From: Micropterix aruncella
Lineage: Eukaryota; Arthropoda; Insecta; Lepidoptera; Micropterigidae
Direction of reading: 5' to 3'
Length of the DNA stretch: 64,000 nt
Assembly: GCA_944548615.1 (NCBI GenBank)
Contig: OX155950.1
Location: 35,117,610-35,181,609 of the forward strand
The notes under the pieces: generated by a model
Told to the model about the DNA's origin: nothing
The model's input: the letters and a program-made list of their open reading frames with translations, nothing else
Databases searched by the model: none
Translations under genes and position numbers: made by a program
Shown here: piece after piece, positions 35,793 to 47,099 of the stretch
Layout of the letters: each line of letters begins with the position of its first letter
How positions within the stretch are numbered: the first letter of the stretch is position 1

Positions 35793-36060
35793 CAGTTGTA
35801 ATGGGTAAGTTTTGTAAATAACATCTACTTAAAGCGCACAGGCGAACATACCATTTTCTTTTACTATTATGGATATTTTGCAGCCAGGAAATAGCGCCAT
35901 TTGTAGAGAGGTTTCGACTGCGGAAATTAACCTCCAATCGCATTGCTGCCAACAAGGCAGACCGGTAGACCAAAGAGCAACCGCGTTATTTTAAATTGAG
36001 TGTCAACAATAACATCACGGGGGCCACTCGTACCTACAATACGCGCAATTAATGCTCCAT
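35793..36060 (+). repeat. Satellite-like unit D
   Basis: Resumes with AGTTGTAATGGGTAAGTTTT and AATAACATCTACTT, then AGCGCCATTTGTAGAGAG, AACCTCCAATCGCATTG and GACCAAAGAGCAACCGCG. Continues to CGCGCAATTAATGCTCC, matching unit A. Unit end is diffuse. Confidence 0.7.
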
Positions 36061-36400
36061 TACACATTGTTCGCGTGTCTCGCGGACGCCGCGCCGCCCC
36101 GAAACAATCCCCTTTGTGGGGGGACAAAGCAGCGACAAAGCGACGACAGCCAACGCGGCCGAATACGGGCACAACTATTCCAACTACGCCGCTTCTCGCT
36201 GGATTCGGCGAATGAAGTCGCAGATGGAATGCGTCGCTGCTGTCCGTCGCACGACAACCGAACCACATTCTATTACTCTTTACTACTGGTGAAACAATAT
36301 GAACAACAATGACAAAATAGGAGGTAAAATAAATTGGAAAAAATACTCATCTGTTCATATGCAAAGCAATTCAACCGAGAAGCTACGGAAACAAACTGAA
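36061..36400. other. CpG-rich patch, unassigned
   Basis: 36075-36260 is GC- and CpG-rich with overlapping open frames on both strands (36000-36215 plus, 35927-36268 minus). None has a known domain. It could be an element body or a promoter-like island. Confidence 0.3.
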
Positions 36401-36406
36401 TAAGTC

Positions 36407-36814
36407 TGTAAATGACCTTATTAAGTCCACTACATACGATCAACAAATGCATCGATTTCCATTGAAATCCACTGACACAATTAAGCTATTGTTTTGACTC
36501 GTGCAGCTATGAATCAGCACGATGAAACAATACTTTTACTCAGAATATTTCACATTGCATCATTGCAAGGCCTATATAAACCGGCCAAAAAGCAACCAAA
36601 GCATTCATTCAATAATTCAGTCATTCGGCCCGCGAGTCACTACATCCACGATTACATAGCCTGTTCAGTAAGCGTTATAACTAGCAATATTCAATCGATT
36701 CAATCAATAAATATCTTCTGCTTCATCAAAACCGCCTTTAAATACGGAGACAACTGTTGATACCACCACCTCACATCGAATAATTTGGAGTCTTGTGAGG
36801 GGTGGTCCCTCACA
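36407..36814 (+). mobile_element. Solo LTR 1 (408 bp, internally deleted)
   Basis: Starts TGTAAATGACC and ends GGTGGTCCCTCACA, with AGTC on both sides (36403-36406 and 36815-36818). TATATAAA at 36573-36580 followed by CCGGCCAAAAAGCAACC marks the promoter. It is the reverse-orientation relative of the LTRs at 43.2 and 52.6 kb and is about 150-200 bp shorter. 4-bp duplications suit Ty3/Gypsy-type integrases. No internal retroviral-like region adjoins it. Confidence 0.85.
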
Positions 36815-36865
36815 AGTCCATTGATTATACAGGATAAAATTTAATGAACCAAGATCCTTGGTATT

Positions 36866-37170
36866 GGTAAATCAGTACGTTCAAATAAGCAATAAAAATT
36901 ATACAAAAAATGTTTTCTTTTTCTTTGCAAAATATAAAAAGCATAGATGGCGCGGCGTTATTTAGCGGTAGGTAAAATATCGCGATTATTGTTTTTCGCA
37001 AAATTTAACCTACCGCTAGATGTGGCAGCGCGCTCAACGCTTCTCATACTTATTTTCAATGCTACCTTTTTTCGAATTTCCATATATTTTTTTTTTTGTA
37101 TGTTTTTATTTTTTTACTCATTTTTTTATCAGAAGTTGCTTTTTTCCTCGTACTGATTCACCCACTTTAA
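36866..37170 (+). mobile_element. MITE family T, copy 2 (diverged)
   Basis: GTAAATCAGTACGTTCAAAT on the left and GTACTGATTCACCCAC on the right correspond to the subterminal repeats of copy 1. The centre has TTTAGCGGTAGGTAAAAT and CCTACCGCTAGATG. The outermost CGGGGTG ends are lost. Confidence 0.65.
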
Positions 37171-37174
37171 GGAT

Positions 37175-38050
37175 GCCAGTAATAAAAATCAACCTATATG
37201 GCGTATTAGATTGCTCAATGCAGTAGTGCGATTCGGCAGCTATGATTTTACTACGAAACGTAACGAATGGATGGAACTCAGAGTTCTAAAAATTGATTCA
37301 TATTCTCCTATGTTTAATATGAAGTCAAACATTAGATAGCGCTCTAAACACGGAGCCTATCTCGAAATGAAATAATAACCTAATAACAAACGAATTTTTA
37401 AATCATATTATTGTTTTAATATTAATACATAAATATATATTTTTTTAATATGGTATACAGGTTTGAATGCGTAATAATTACGCACTTTAGTTCAGATAGA
37501 CCAATAGATGGTATTCTATATCTCCGTATTATGCATGTGATGTAATCAGCCTTTAATAAAAATGCGATAGTTTATGTACACTAATGATTTAATGTTATTA
37601 TTGGTTCATTTAATGGGTTTTTATAATCAGTCTTTTATGAAAGCCATTCATTATCATAGATGGCTAAAATTAATTGCTATTAGTTTCGCCGTCAGGACTA
37701 CCTGCATTTCACCAACGCAGAAAAATTTGCAAATATGTACGTTGGAGTTGATCAATCTAATATAATAAATAATCGATGATAACTCCCAAAGAACTGAATT
37801 TTACAGAAGAACCAAAAACTGAGTTTTTTTTTTGTCAGTTTGATTTTAATATTTTAAATATGCAAATGTAAACCATCTCAGAACTTAAAAGAATAACAAA
37901 AATACAAAAACACGTATTGAAAAACTTAAAACTAATGTGAAATGAACATTTCTTTATTACCGCGTGGTATTCAAAAAGCATACTTTAACCTGTTTTGATT
38001 CGAAATTACTCCGGATTTAGCCGCTTTTGATGTGTTACTATTTTTTTATT
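37175..38050. other. AT-rich stretch, nothing recognised
   Basis: No supported feature. Confidence 0.4.
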
Positions 38051-38054
38051 TTTA

Positions 38055-38690
38055 AGCTATTGCATAGCTTTTATCGCGGGCCTAGGCCAGCGCGGCGACC
38101 GAATGAAGAAATTTCTTAACGAAAATTAATGATTTTAAACTGATAATTACGTCTAAACGAGTACTGCTTACGATTCGAAAAAAATATATGTTAAACAAGA
38201 ACATTTTCCTAATATTCTTAGCTTTGAATATTTTAGATTTTGTTTATATTATATAGTGTAATTAATTCGTGAAATTAGGTCTAACCGAACACAAAAACGA
38301 CTACTACGCAAATACTATCTAGCGTATTATTATGAAACCTGCACCATTTTAAAGATAATTTAATTATCTATCTTTTTATCTACGATTTTTTTCGAATAGT
38401 CAAAGAAAAGAATAATATCCGTTTTTTTTTGCATTATCGAATAAAATCCGTGCTCGGCGATCTATTGGAAGACGTTTAAATTATTCCGAATCATTTGCTC
38501 CCGCAGCCGGAAATGATTAGGAATAATTTCTACGTTTTCCGATAGAGCGCAGTTATCTGATATCAGAAAAAATAAAATAAATAAATAATTATAATTGCAT
38601 AAGTTGTTAAAAATGCTATGCAATGCTATTCAATATGCAATAGCTTTACCGCGGCAGTCCCCGAGTGCAACATGTATTTTTTTTCAAAGA
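38055..38690 (-). mobile_element. MITE family P, copy 2 (inverted relative to copy 1)
   Basis: Reverse-complement of 21648-22262 over almost its full length: TAAGCTATTGCATAGC at the left, CGCGGCGACCGAATGAAGAA next, the hairpin at about 38460-38557, and GCAATAGCTTTACCGCGGCA then GTCCCCGAGTGC at the right. The two copies are 15.8 kb apart in opposite orientation. Confidence 0.8.
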
Positions 38691-38952
38691 ACTAAACAGA
38701 AAAATCATTGATAAAAGAGATCATTGATGTGAAATAAATCCCTTTTCAGGATTTTTTGAATTACTTATTCGAGAAGAATAAAATAACGGTTAAAGCTGTG
38801 TAATAACGAAGTAATAAGGATTACACCGGGAAATCTTCTTAATGGGAGTGAACAGTCCATTATATTGGCAACATGAGATTTGTTGTTACAAGTAAAAATA
38901 AAGAGATTACCCACCATATTAGATGCTTTGACAGATATATGTACAGAGAGAG

Positions 38953-39622
38953 CTGTCAACTACAATGAAACCGTCACCTCAGAAAGTTTTAATGATCGAA
39001 GAAGAAGAAGTTTTATCGTTCTTTCTCCCGTGAGGTGAGCGCAGAAGACAAAACAGTCCACCGTCAAGTTCCGCCACATGCCCGTGAGAGACCAACGCCT
39101 TACCGCCAGATAGCCAGGTTAGTCACCCAGCGGGCCGCCACTCGTGCCTTTACTACCAGTTGCAACCAGATTACTTCGGTCTCCTAAACGGTTATGGGTT
39201 CGTAGTCGCATGCGCAGTCGTCTCCCTTACAAAGCGGTGATATCAAATCCATCGAGGACCACGGCGCCCTTATCCGGCTGCTACCCGAATTCGGGTAGCC
39301 TATTGGTCGTTTCAAGAGCAGTCGCCGTAAAGTGAAGCAACCACACCCGCTCTTTAGGTGACATTACTGTTTCCAGACTCCCCCGACTCTCAGTCAAAAT
39401 TCACAATCGATTGGCTGACACCGCACGGTGCGTAAACCGTATAGGAGCGCCAGAACATTGACTCCTGGGGAAAACCAGCCCGCAGGCCAGAGTCCTACCC
39501 AAGCTCGAACTTTATACGTGGAAGCCGACTGTTGGGTGTTGACCCGTGAGTTTGACCGACCCTTAACAAATGGGTCTTAGTGGCCAACGGCAACAGGGCC
39601 CATTAGCTCCCTAGATAAAATA
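38953..39622 (+). mobile_element. RP1 retroposon copy D, near full length
   Basis: GTCAACTACAATGAAACCGT (38956) to GGGCCCATTAGCTCCC (about 39611) matches copy A end to end, including GAGCAGTCGCCGTAA, CGATTGGCTGACACCGCACG and GACCCGTGAGTTTGACCGAC. Directly after the 3' end come two TAGCTCCGTAAA copies. Length is about the same as copy A, so roughly 670 bp is the unit. Confidence 0.8.
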
Positions 39623-39649
39623 GCTCCGTAAAATAGCTCCGTAAATACT

Positions 39650-40775
39650 TTAAGGTGACATGAGACCTCAGAAAAATATTTGAAATGGGCCTACACGCGA
39701 AAAAATAGGTGTAGTCAATTTTGTAGGGTTTGACCAAAAAAATTCAGCGTTGACGAAGCGTCAAGCGCAGATTCTACGTCCGCTAGCGCCGGGAACCAGA
39801 CGCATACTAAAAGGTCAATTGCAGCGCTAGCACAGAATAACTATATTTCGGCAGTGGTGGTACAAGGGTGGTAATGGCAAAGCATATTTAGCGTAACTCT
39901 CAGAGCGCTCTCACGTTTTAATTAATTGTATTTAATTTAGGTCCTAAATAAAAAAATGTGGCTAAGTGCTGCCCTAGAAAATTAACCAGTCAATATAATG
40001 AATTTATAATAAAACACACTCACCGCTTACATTGTAGGAGTAAACGCGCCTGAAAGTTTTCAAAGCCAGTTTAAAGCCTTAATGTACAAGGCAATGAGCA
40101 ACTTTTTTGAGTCCAAATTTTAAATTGGTTTCTTATCGAGGGAAACTTTTTTTAATTAATGCTTATATTTTTCAAAAAACTCATAAAACTAAAATTCCTC
40201 AGATATGGTCGTTCCCAGGTATCATGTCGTCTTAATTCATAAGTTTTCCATCCATACTAACTTGGTTCTTGTTTCCGAACTCTTCATTATAAATTGAAAA
40301 TACTACAAATGCATGCCTTTCGCACGTTTTCCAACGGTAATATGTTTTCCAACCCCCTTTATGTGATTTGCAAATATTTTCTTTCTTTTATGAGCCGCTG
40401 CTATACAGAACAATGCGCTTATTATGAAATACTTTGTGTAAAAAAAATACACCTGAACAACAGCGTATTAAAATTCCAAAATAAAAACTCTAAAGTTTCC
40501 AACGTGCTACGAGAGGCCCCAAGCTCTTGCGTGTTAATGTACTGAATAAAATTATGTATGAGCGTATATAAAATGCATATTTGCTTCAAATGTGGGTAAC
40601 GCATCGCATGCAAATGGAGTATCCAAGGTAGAGAAAGAAGAAACATGCGTGTTGCAAGGTTGGTTTAATCAGTGAGATCGTATACAATCTGCTTCGCTCA
40701 GTTCAAGTTGTTGCAATAATAAACTTGGAATAATAATAACAATATGTAAAATATAGGAGAGGATTTGCATCCATA
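39650..40775. other. Unassigned
   Basis: 39700-39910 is of moderate GC, with no recognised element. The rest is AT-rich. Confidence 0.35.
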
Positions 40776-40778
40776 GGG

Positions 40779-40955
40779 CTGTGGCATAGTGGTTAGGTTG
40801 CCTGATTTTATATTGTAAGTTTCCGGGCTCGTTTCCCGGTTGAGTCACCATTTCCGTTGGGATAAATTTAACGTAATTGCGTTTTCAAATCTTTCAACAC
40901 TTCATTGTAGGATTGGTTGTAAGAGATCGTCGTATGACAATAAACTAAAAAAAAC
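40779..40955 (+). mobile_element. tRNA-derived SINE, copy 2
   Basis: A good A box TGGCATAGTGG (40782-40792) and a B box GGGCTCGTTTCCC (40825-40837) in tRNA-like spacing, the shared body CACCATTTCCGTTGGGATAA, and the 3' end GATTGGTTGTAAGAGATCGT followed by CGTATGACAATAAAC, then an A-rich run. About 175 bp. It is better preserved in the A box than copy 1. Confidence 0.88.
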
Positions 40956-41124
40956 ACACAAAAAAATATAAAAATACGTCATTTTTCTATAGACAAATAA
41001 TAATAGGAATGGCTAATTTTTCGAATAATATCATAAGAAGCCATTCGACCATCTTAAAACTGCCATGCGATCCCATATTTCATATTCATCAATTTTAAAT
41101 GATTCGTTAGATAAAAATGCTTTT

Positions 41125-42365
41125 GTCACCATAAGACTTTCCCGGCAAGTAGCCGGGATTTAATTGAACTGAATTGAATAACTGATTTAATATGAATATT
41201 AATTTCATAAATAAAATTGATGAGCGCCTCTCTCGGACGAGCACGAATTTGGTTGGGTCCATTGCGACGCCTCAGGCGGCGAGGCGCGTTTGGCGGGATT
41301 TGGACAAAGCGTTGATATTTAATTGAGATGTATGGCGGATAATTGATGGCGTTGATATATAATTGAGATGTATGGCGGATTAAACGCATATATCCCCGGA
41401 ACTATTTTGGGATTTCGATTTTGGTTATTTTCAGATTTTTATGCTGATAGGTCCCTATAGTTGTTGATAGGTCCCTTTTGACCAGTTTTAGTAGATATTT
41501 TTTGTTAAAAATACCTAGTTTAGAGGTGTTCTAAAAAGAAACAAGGGTAAATATTCTACATTCGTTAAAGGTAATTCAAATAAAGATGTTAAAATGAGTT
41601 TATTTAATATTTATTTTTATTTTCACATGCAATCTACTAATTCTATCTACAATCAATCAATTCCAAAAACACGAATAAGACCATAATTTACCCAAATTAA
41701 CTACAAAACTACGATACTTGTACAAAGCTTTACTCAACTGAATAATTACTTACCTACTTTTTTTCGGGAAACGACATGATTTTTGCACGATACGAACACG
41801 ACACAACTGGCACTGCTTATTATTTCGATCGATAGTGTCAATTCTGCTAAGACTTCGTTGCTAATATATCGGCTTTTTGCATTTTATTAAGCTCGCGAAG
41901 GTTTTTCGATGCTTTTACATAAGTACAATTTCTTGTTTCGTTTTCTAATCACTAGGCATATATGAGTTAAAAATATTATTATTGTAGCGTGTATATGAGA
42001 TATTCCAACCAAAATTGTGGTTTCACAATATGATTTCGGCCTAAAAAGGCATCTGTGTATCGAATTTCAAGTCCCAAAACCAATATTTCGAGATTGATAT
42101 ATGACTAATACATCCCTGTTGGACCGATTTCATCGGAATTATTTAAAAACTTTTGCAGTGACAAAATAATGCCTATATACTAAATTCCAGTTCTATCGGA
42201 TTAAGCGTTTGGGCGTTATCTTGGAGGAATACATAGGTACACAGAAAAACAGACACACAGATATACACACAGACAAACAAACAGACCTCAATCAGGAAAT
42301 GGTCCTAATCATCTCAGGGGCGCTCAAAATGGATATTTCCGTCTTCATCTCAAATTTTGTTTTTT
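41125..42365 (+). repeat. R repeat, copy 2, split by a TTAA insertion
   Basis: Begins near a small CCCGGC-AAGTA-GCCGGG hairpin (41141-41157), then ATTGATGAGCGCCTCTCTCG and GAGATGTATGGCGGATTAA (to 41383). After the insertion it resumes with TTAAAAATATTATT (41967), GAGATATTCCAACCAAAA, CGGATTAAGCGTTTGGGCG, a CAGACACACAGA-rich tract, and GATATTTCCGTCTTCATCTC to about 42360. A 70-bp internal tandem duplication (TTAATTGAGATGTATGGCGG) is unique to this copy. Confidence 0.8.
41384..41966. mobile_element. piggyBac-like non-autonomous insertion, 583 bp
   Basis: Flanked by TTAA on both sides (41380-41383 and 41967-41970). Removing the insert and one TTAA leaves a continuous R repeat that aligns with copies at 48.45 kb and 9.25 kb. 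Ends are short inverted repeats (CGCATATATCCCC against CTCATATATGCCT). TTAA duplication is the signature of piggyBac. No transposase frame. Confidence 0.82.
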
Positions 42366-42369
42366 CTTG

Positions 42370-43135
42370 TTTACAATACTTTACCTCCTCATAGGTGCGT
42401 GGGCCGCGAAATGAATACGATATGAATATTTAATACATTTTAAGCTTTAGTTTTAATAACTCAGCTTCTTTTTGACTATATCCAGATCGAAATAAGAATT
42501 TAACATACCGTAAGAATGTCACTGATCCGGGAAGTGGCTGGAAAGCGTGGAAAACTGCACGCTTTCAGCATTTCCATTGCTGCTTATACGCGCCTCTCTA
42601 GCAGATATTCTTTCGCTTACGATTAAACGATCCAAGAGTCGCATAAAACCCATCGTCTGTGAACGATACGAGTTAGCCAAAGCACCACTTACTATCCACC
42701 TCTACCGTCTCTATCCCTCATCAAAATAAACAATATCTTTGTTATTTTTAACAAGCCTAGCATAATGGCGAGTTTTATGAATAGGGCCCATTCGGTTTCT
42801 TCGTGAAATAATATCGGAAAATAGTTCGTACGAACGAGACAGAACAGTGCGTAATAGCGGAATGTAATATAATAATAATTTCTAGCATTTCATTGGGTAC
42901 ATAATAGTTTATAACAATGCTTTTTAATAACATTTCATTAAGACAAACATGGCTTACCCTAGGTCCCTTGCGGAATAAAAAGTGATAACAGAGTGGTAAA
43001 TAATTTTTTGCTATTTATTTTTGACCTTTAAGTGCAGTACTTATAAACGCGTGTATTTTAGTTTTTGTAACTATTATTATCACCAACCGCAATAAGTCTA
43101 AAAATACTTTTAGTCTTATCACAGTCATATAATTC
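42370..43135. other. Unassigned, with one arm of foldback family F
   Basis: 42785-42868 reads CCATTCGGTTTCTTCGTGAA and ACGAGACAGAACAGTGCGTA, then AGCGGAATGTAAT, which is the left arm of the element at 19.56 kb. Upstream, the short frame at 42547-42729 is not recognised. Confidence 0.45.
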
Positions 43136-43142
43136 ATGATTA

Positions 43143-43920
43143 GAGTGCATCTCAAGACGATTCCAAAAATCCCAAACACGTTAAGCACTCATTGTTCGGT
43201 AATTGAGTGTCTAACTTTCGGCACCATCATCAGACCTGTGAGGGACCACCCCTCACTAGACTCCAAGTTGTTCGGTGTGAGGTGGTGGTATCAACTTACG
43301 AGTTAACTCCGTATTGAAAGGCGGTTTAGAGTTAAGCAGAAGGTATTTATTGAATCGATTGAAAGTTTGATATTGCCAGTTATAACGCTTCCCGAAAAGG
43401 TTATGTTGTCGCGAGTGTATTGATGCGCGACTGCAGTTACGAGGGTATATACATGAGGATTGTATTTATGCTCCTAGTATCTTGTACTAGGCACGCCTCG
43501 AGTCTGTGGGATTGCAGACTGATGCTTCGTGACTGGGAAAGATAAGGAAAGAAAACCAAAGAGCCGGACTCGTTGAGCGACCTCGTGAGAGGGGTACCGA
43601 GTATGCCGTCGCAACCTTGGGGGAGGTGATCACTCGAGGAATGATACTTTGGTTGCTTTTTCGCTGTTTATATAGGCCGAGAAATGATGCAATCCGAAAT
43701 GATCTGAGTAAAAGTATTGTTTCATCTTGTTGATTCATCGCTGCACGAGTCAAAATAATAGCTGAATTGTGTCAGTGTATTTCACTGGAAATCGATGCAT
43801 TTGTTGATCGCATGTACCTAACTGTACTTAAGGGCCGTTACAGACCCTGTAAACCAATAATGACAAGAGTACATCTCAATACGATTCCAAGAAGCCTAAA
43901 CACGGTTAAGACACAGTATA
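43143..43920 (+). repeat. Minisatellite unit split by solo LTR 2
   Basis: Left part ends CACCATCATCAGACC (43236). The right part resumes GACCCTGTAAACC, ATCTCAATACGATTCC and AAGCCTAAACACG (43843-43905). It matches the 107-bp unit at 44.32 kb, in which CATTATCAGACCTTGAAAACC is continuous. An earlier unit lies at about 43143-43180. Confidence 0.7.
43237..43842 (-). mobile_element. Solo LTR 2 (606 bp, full length)
   Basis: On the minus strand it starts TGTAACGGCCCTTAAG and ends GGTGGTCCCTCACA. GACC flanks both sides (43233-43236 and 43843-43846). The reverse-strand TATATAAA lies at 43667-43674, followed by CAGCGAAAAAGCAACC. It is interrupted by no stop of interest and encodes nothing; a solo LTR is normally left by recombination between two LTRs. 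The extra 50 bp compared with LTR 3 lies in the 3' third. Confidence 0.87.
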
Positions 43921-44319
43921 CCAGACAGTAGCGTCCCTTAGAACAAAATTGAAATCGAAGCAAGTGACGTCAGGAATCTTAAGTGTTACCACAAATCGTA
44001 ATATGATTACTCGTCTTCTTTTTGAAGCATCGTCCCGGCCCCATTTACGGTGCTCCGGCTACGCAGATACTATTATGCTACTGATTTGTTCTGAGAATAC
44101 CATATGGCGTCGACTCGTAAATCTCCACAAAAAAGTAATAGTAAGAGCGGACAAAAACTGCGCCCACAGAGCGTCACAGCCCACACCGCCGTAACTATGG
44201 GCCTAAGGACGCGACATGACTTACCCCTGGCCCCACTTCCGTCGTACCCTCTTCCCGCATTGCCTTGTAGCTCTTGAGTGAACTTACTGGGTGTTATTAT
44301 ACTGTGGTTAAGATACGTT

Positions 44320-44590
44320 GTTCCGTTATAGAATTCCAGTGCGCCACCTCCCTGATCCATTATCAGACCTTGAAAACCATTCATGACCAAAGTACATCTC
44401 AAGCCGATTCCAACAAGCCTAAACACGTTCCGTTATGGAATTCCAGTGCCAACCTTTCGCCTCCATCATCAGTCCATGGAAATCATTCAGGACCAGAGTA
44501 CACCTTAAGCCGATCCCAACAAGCCCAAACACTACCTGTGGATACCTTCCGCCTTCATCAGCAGATCAGCTCGATTCATCAGAACTACAC
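44320..44590 (+). repeat. 107-bp minisatellite, two and a half units
   Basis: Unit 1 is 44320-44426, unit 2 is 44427-44532, followed by a partial third. Each unit: GTTCCGTTATRGAATTCCAG, CATYATCAG, CATTCAKGACCARAGTACAY, CTYAAGCCGATYCCAACAAG, CCYAAACAC. It reminds me of minisatellites common in Lepidoptera. Confidence 0.85.
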
Positions 44591-44599
44591 ACAATTGCT

Positions 44600-46010
44600 A
44601 TGTTTAATGTGGACACGACTATAAGAAGTGGTTGAAATTCGACTTGCAGGATTCCGTTTATTGATAGGTTGATACACACAGGTCAAGCTAATTAAAGTGT
44701 GGTAAAATGAACGATCGTATCTTTTTACGCACAAAACTACCCGCCGCACATAAAATAATCTGAATTAATATGAAAGAATTTCGTCTGATCTTACATTATT
44801 GCTCTTTATTCGCTAGCTTTATGCTGGAAAAGTGACAATCATTTATTTCATATTCCGCTCTAACACATTAGCCTGTCTCGCTCGAATTGTACATTGGTGA
44901 CTACATAGTGATTCACCAAAAGGGATGACATACAATTCAGCATTTAACGAAAATAAAAATGAACACACACTCACAGTAATAATATCGTGGATGTGTGTGA
45001 AGAATCACAAGCTTTTTCCGCACATAATACTTTCAACCTCGATTTGAGTTAAAAATGAAATCAAGGTAAGAAACAGTTGAAGGCAGGCATCATCATTTTT
45101 ACCCATCTCCCTGTCTCTCTAATTGGAATAATTTATTTTGCAACTTTGGACCTATAACTAGTGTGAGCAATAAATTAAAATATTATAAAATATTTTACGA
45201 AAAAATTTTAACTAAAGAAAATTTCCTAAAATAATTATGTAGTAGGGATTCGATCAATGTATAGTAAATTAAAAGCCTATAGTAATTGTGTAGTAATATA
45301 TAACTGGTTACTGTATAGTAATTGATCCAAATAAACAATGCCTCTGAAAATGGAATAGATGTTAACAGAGTAATTATTCAAAGTCGTTTCTTAGCAATTC
45401 GTCCATAATTACCATCAATTTAGCTTTCCGTAAAGGAGTGAAATTGCTTAAAAAGTTATTTACGTTTATGTAGAGTCATGGTTGAATGGGTTTCTCATGC
45501 GTAGTATTACTTTCTTACGTATTATGGAAATGTCGGCATACAGCAATTAAAGGGTCGACTTCAATTGCAGAAACTGAAAGTCAGTTTTTCGGCTTTCGGT
45601 GTTCATTTCTGTTTTTTATTTTAATGCTGAACAACGAAAATCAACGCCTGCTGCCTTCCGAATTTGCTATTAGAATTTGTTCGCTTATTGTGAGTGAACG
45701 TGACGCATCACACTCATATTTATAGGGCTTATTAGCCAGACTGCCGGGAGGTAACGGTAACTATCTGCAGCTGTCGACATTTCGCTAAGTAGTTGGTACA
45801 AAACCTAAAACAGAGAGGTGTGATTGTAGTCTTATATCGCCTAAAACCGACGGGAATAGGCAAGGTACTCGTACATATAGTGATTCAGTGATTCTGAAGT
45901 TACTAACATACATAGAGACATACAGTACTAGCTTGCTCATTGCTGCAGGCGCATTCCCAGAATGTTATAATGCCTATCGCCGTCTTGTCAACCTAAAATG
46001 AGTAACGAAG
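44600..46010. other. Unassigned, with one arm of foldback family F
   Basis: 44845-44930 reads ATTTCATATTCCGCTCTAAC and CCTGTCTCGCTCGAATTG, which is the right arm of the 19.56-kb element. The remaining open frames (for example 45486-45725) are not recognised. Confidence 0.4.
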
Positions 46011-46700
46011 ACTACATACATATCCAGCTCCGCCACGAGTCCAACCTAAACCTGTGAGGCACTGAGTAGAAGCCCCAGTGGGGCTGCCCATCGCGTCTTG
46101 CCCATCGGATTTGGACGAATTCTATCGCCCTCTAGTTTGGTTGCCGTTCGGATTCGTTCCCGCGGTACGAGTACGCGCTGTCCGCTGACTTCCACCTGAT
46201 ATTAGCAGTAAGACATTCTCGGACCAGTGACTTCCTATGACCGCTCTCACACAGGATCGGGTGACCAAGGGGTAATTTCTAATGATAGCTGATGTCAGGT
46301 CGACATCTGCCCCTCCTCTTATCGTTCCTGTCATATGAAACATAATTTTCCAGACCTCTCTAGTGGTTTACGAAATGATGCTGATTTTAGGATCGTCCAA
46401 CATAATAATGATTGGCACCATTTTGGTAGAACTACAACATATACTTTTGAACGTATACTTCGACCTCCATGGTGCACAGAGCAGAGACAGGCAATATCGT
46501 GGCAATATGTTTTATTATTATCTTACCTTAATATTGATATAATGATATTATTTTGTTAATATTATATAATTGAAGCAATTTATTTCATGTATTAGGTTAA
46601 TTATATCTATTAATTTCATAATGTGGCTTTCTTATCCCTATCCTCAAAATTTACCCTATTACGTAAATACAGTATTTTCTTCTTTGTACATTCTATATTT
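46011..46700. other. Unassigned, GC-rich then AT-rich
   Basis: 46060-46340 is GC-rich with a minus frame (46122-46343). No domain recognised. 46560-46720 is AT-rich. Confidence 0.35.
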
Positions 46701-46724
46701 TACGCTGTCTTCTTCTTTTTCTAC

Positions 46725-47095
46725 CTCAGCCTAGTTTAGTTCATTCCTGGAGGTAGGCCTCTTCCTTCTTTATCCATGTATGTCTGTCAGCTGCTGCCCT
46801 CAGCCAGTTGGTCGCTGCTGATTTCTGATGTCGTCCAGCCATCGCAGTTGTGGTCTCCTTAAGCTTCGTTTTTTTGGTTTTTGGTCTCCACTAGACAAGC
46901 CTCTTCGTCTACCTCGCATCATCCTGCCTTGCGAGGTGACCTGCCCAGACTCACGTTAGTCTGGCGATACGGTTCATGACGTCTATTACCCCCGTCCGCC
47001 TTCGTATCTCTTCATTGTGCACTCTGTCACAAAGACTGATGTCCAGCATTGCTTTCTCCGCTGTTTGATCTCTCCGCCGCATTGCTCCGCTGAAT
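46725..47095 (-). pseudogene. LINE C-terminal fragment
   Basis: On the minus strand: AMLDISLCDRVHNEEIRRRT, then GVIDVMNRIARLT, VWAGHLARQDD, LRWLDDIRNQQ, and after a frameshift LRAAADRHTWIKKEEAYLQE near 46750. (M)L.(I/V)SL.DR..NEEIRRRT, WAGH(I/L)AR, RW.DD(I/L)R and W.R.A.DR..W...(E/G)EAY are the sequential C-terminal blocks of a LINE group widespread in insects. At least two stops and one frameshift. The RT core is missing. Confidence 0.78.
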
Positions 47096-47099
47096 TATG

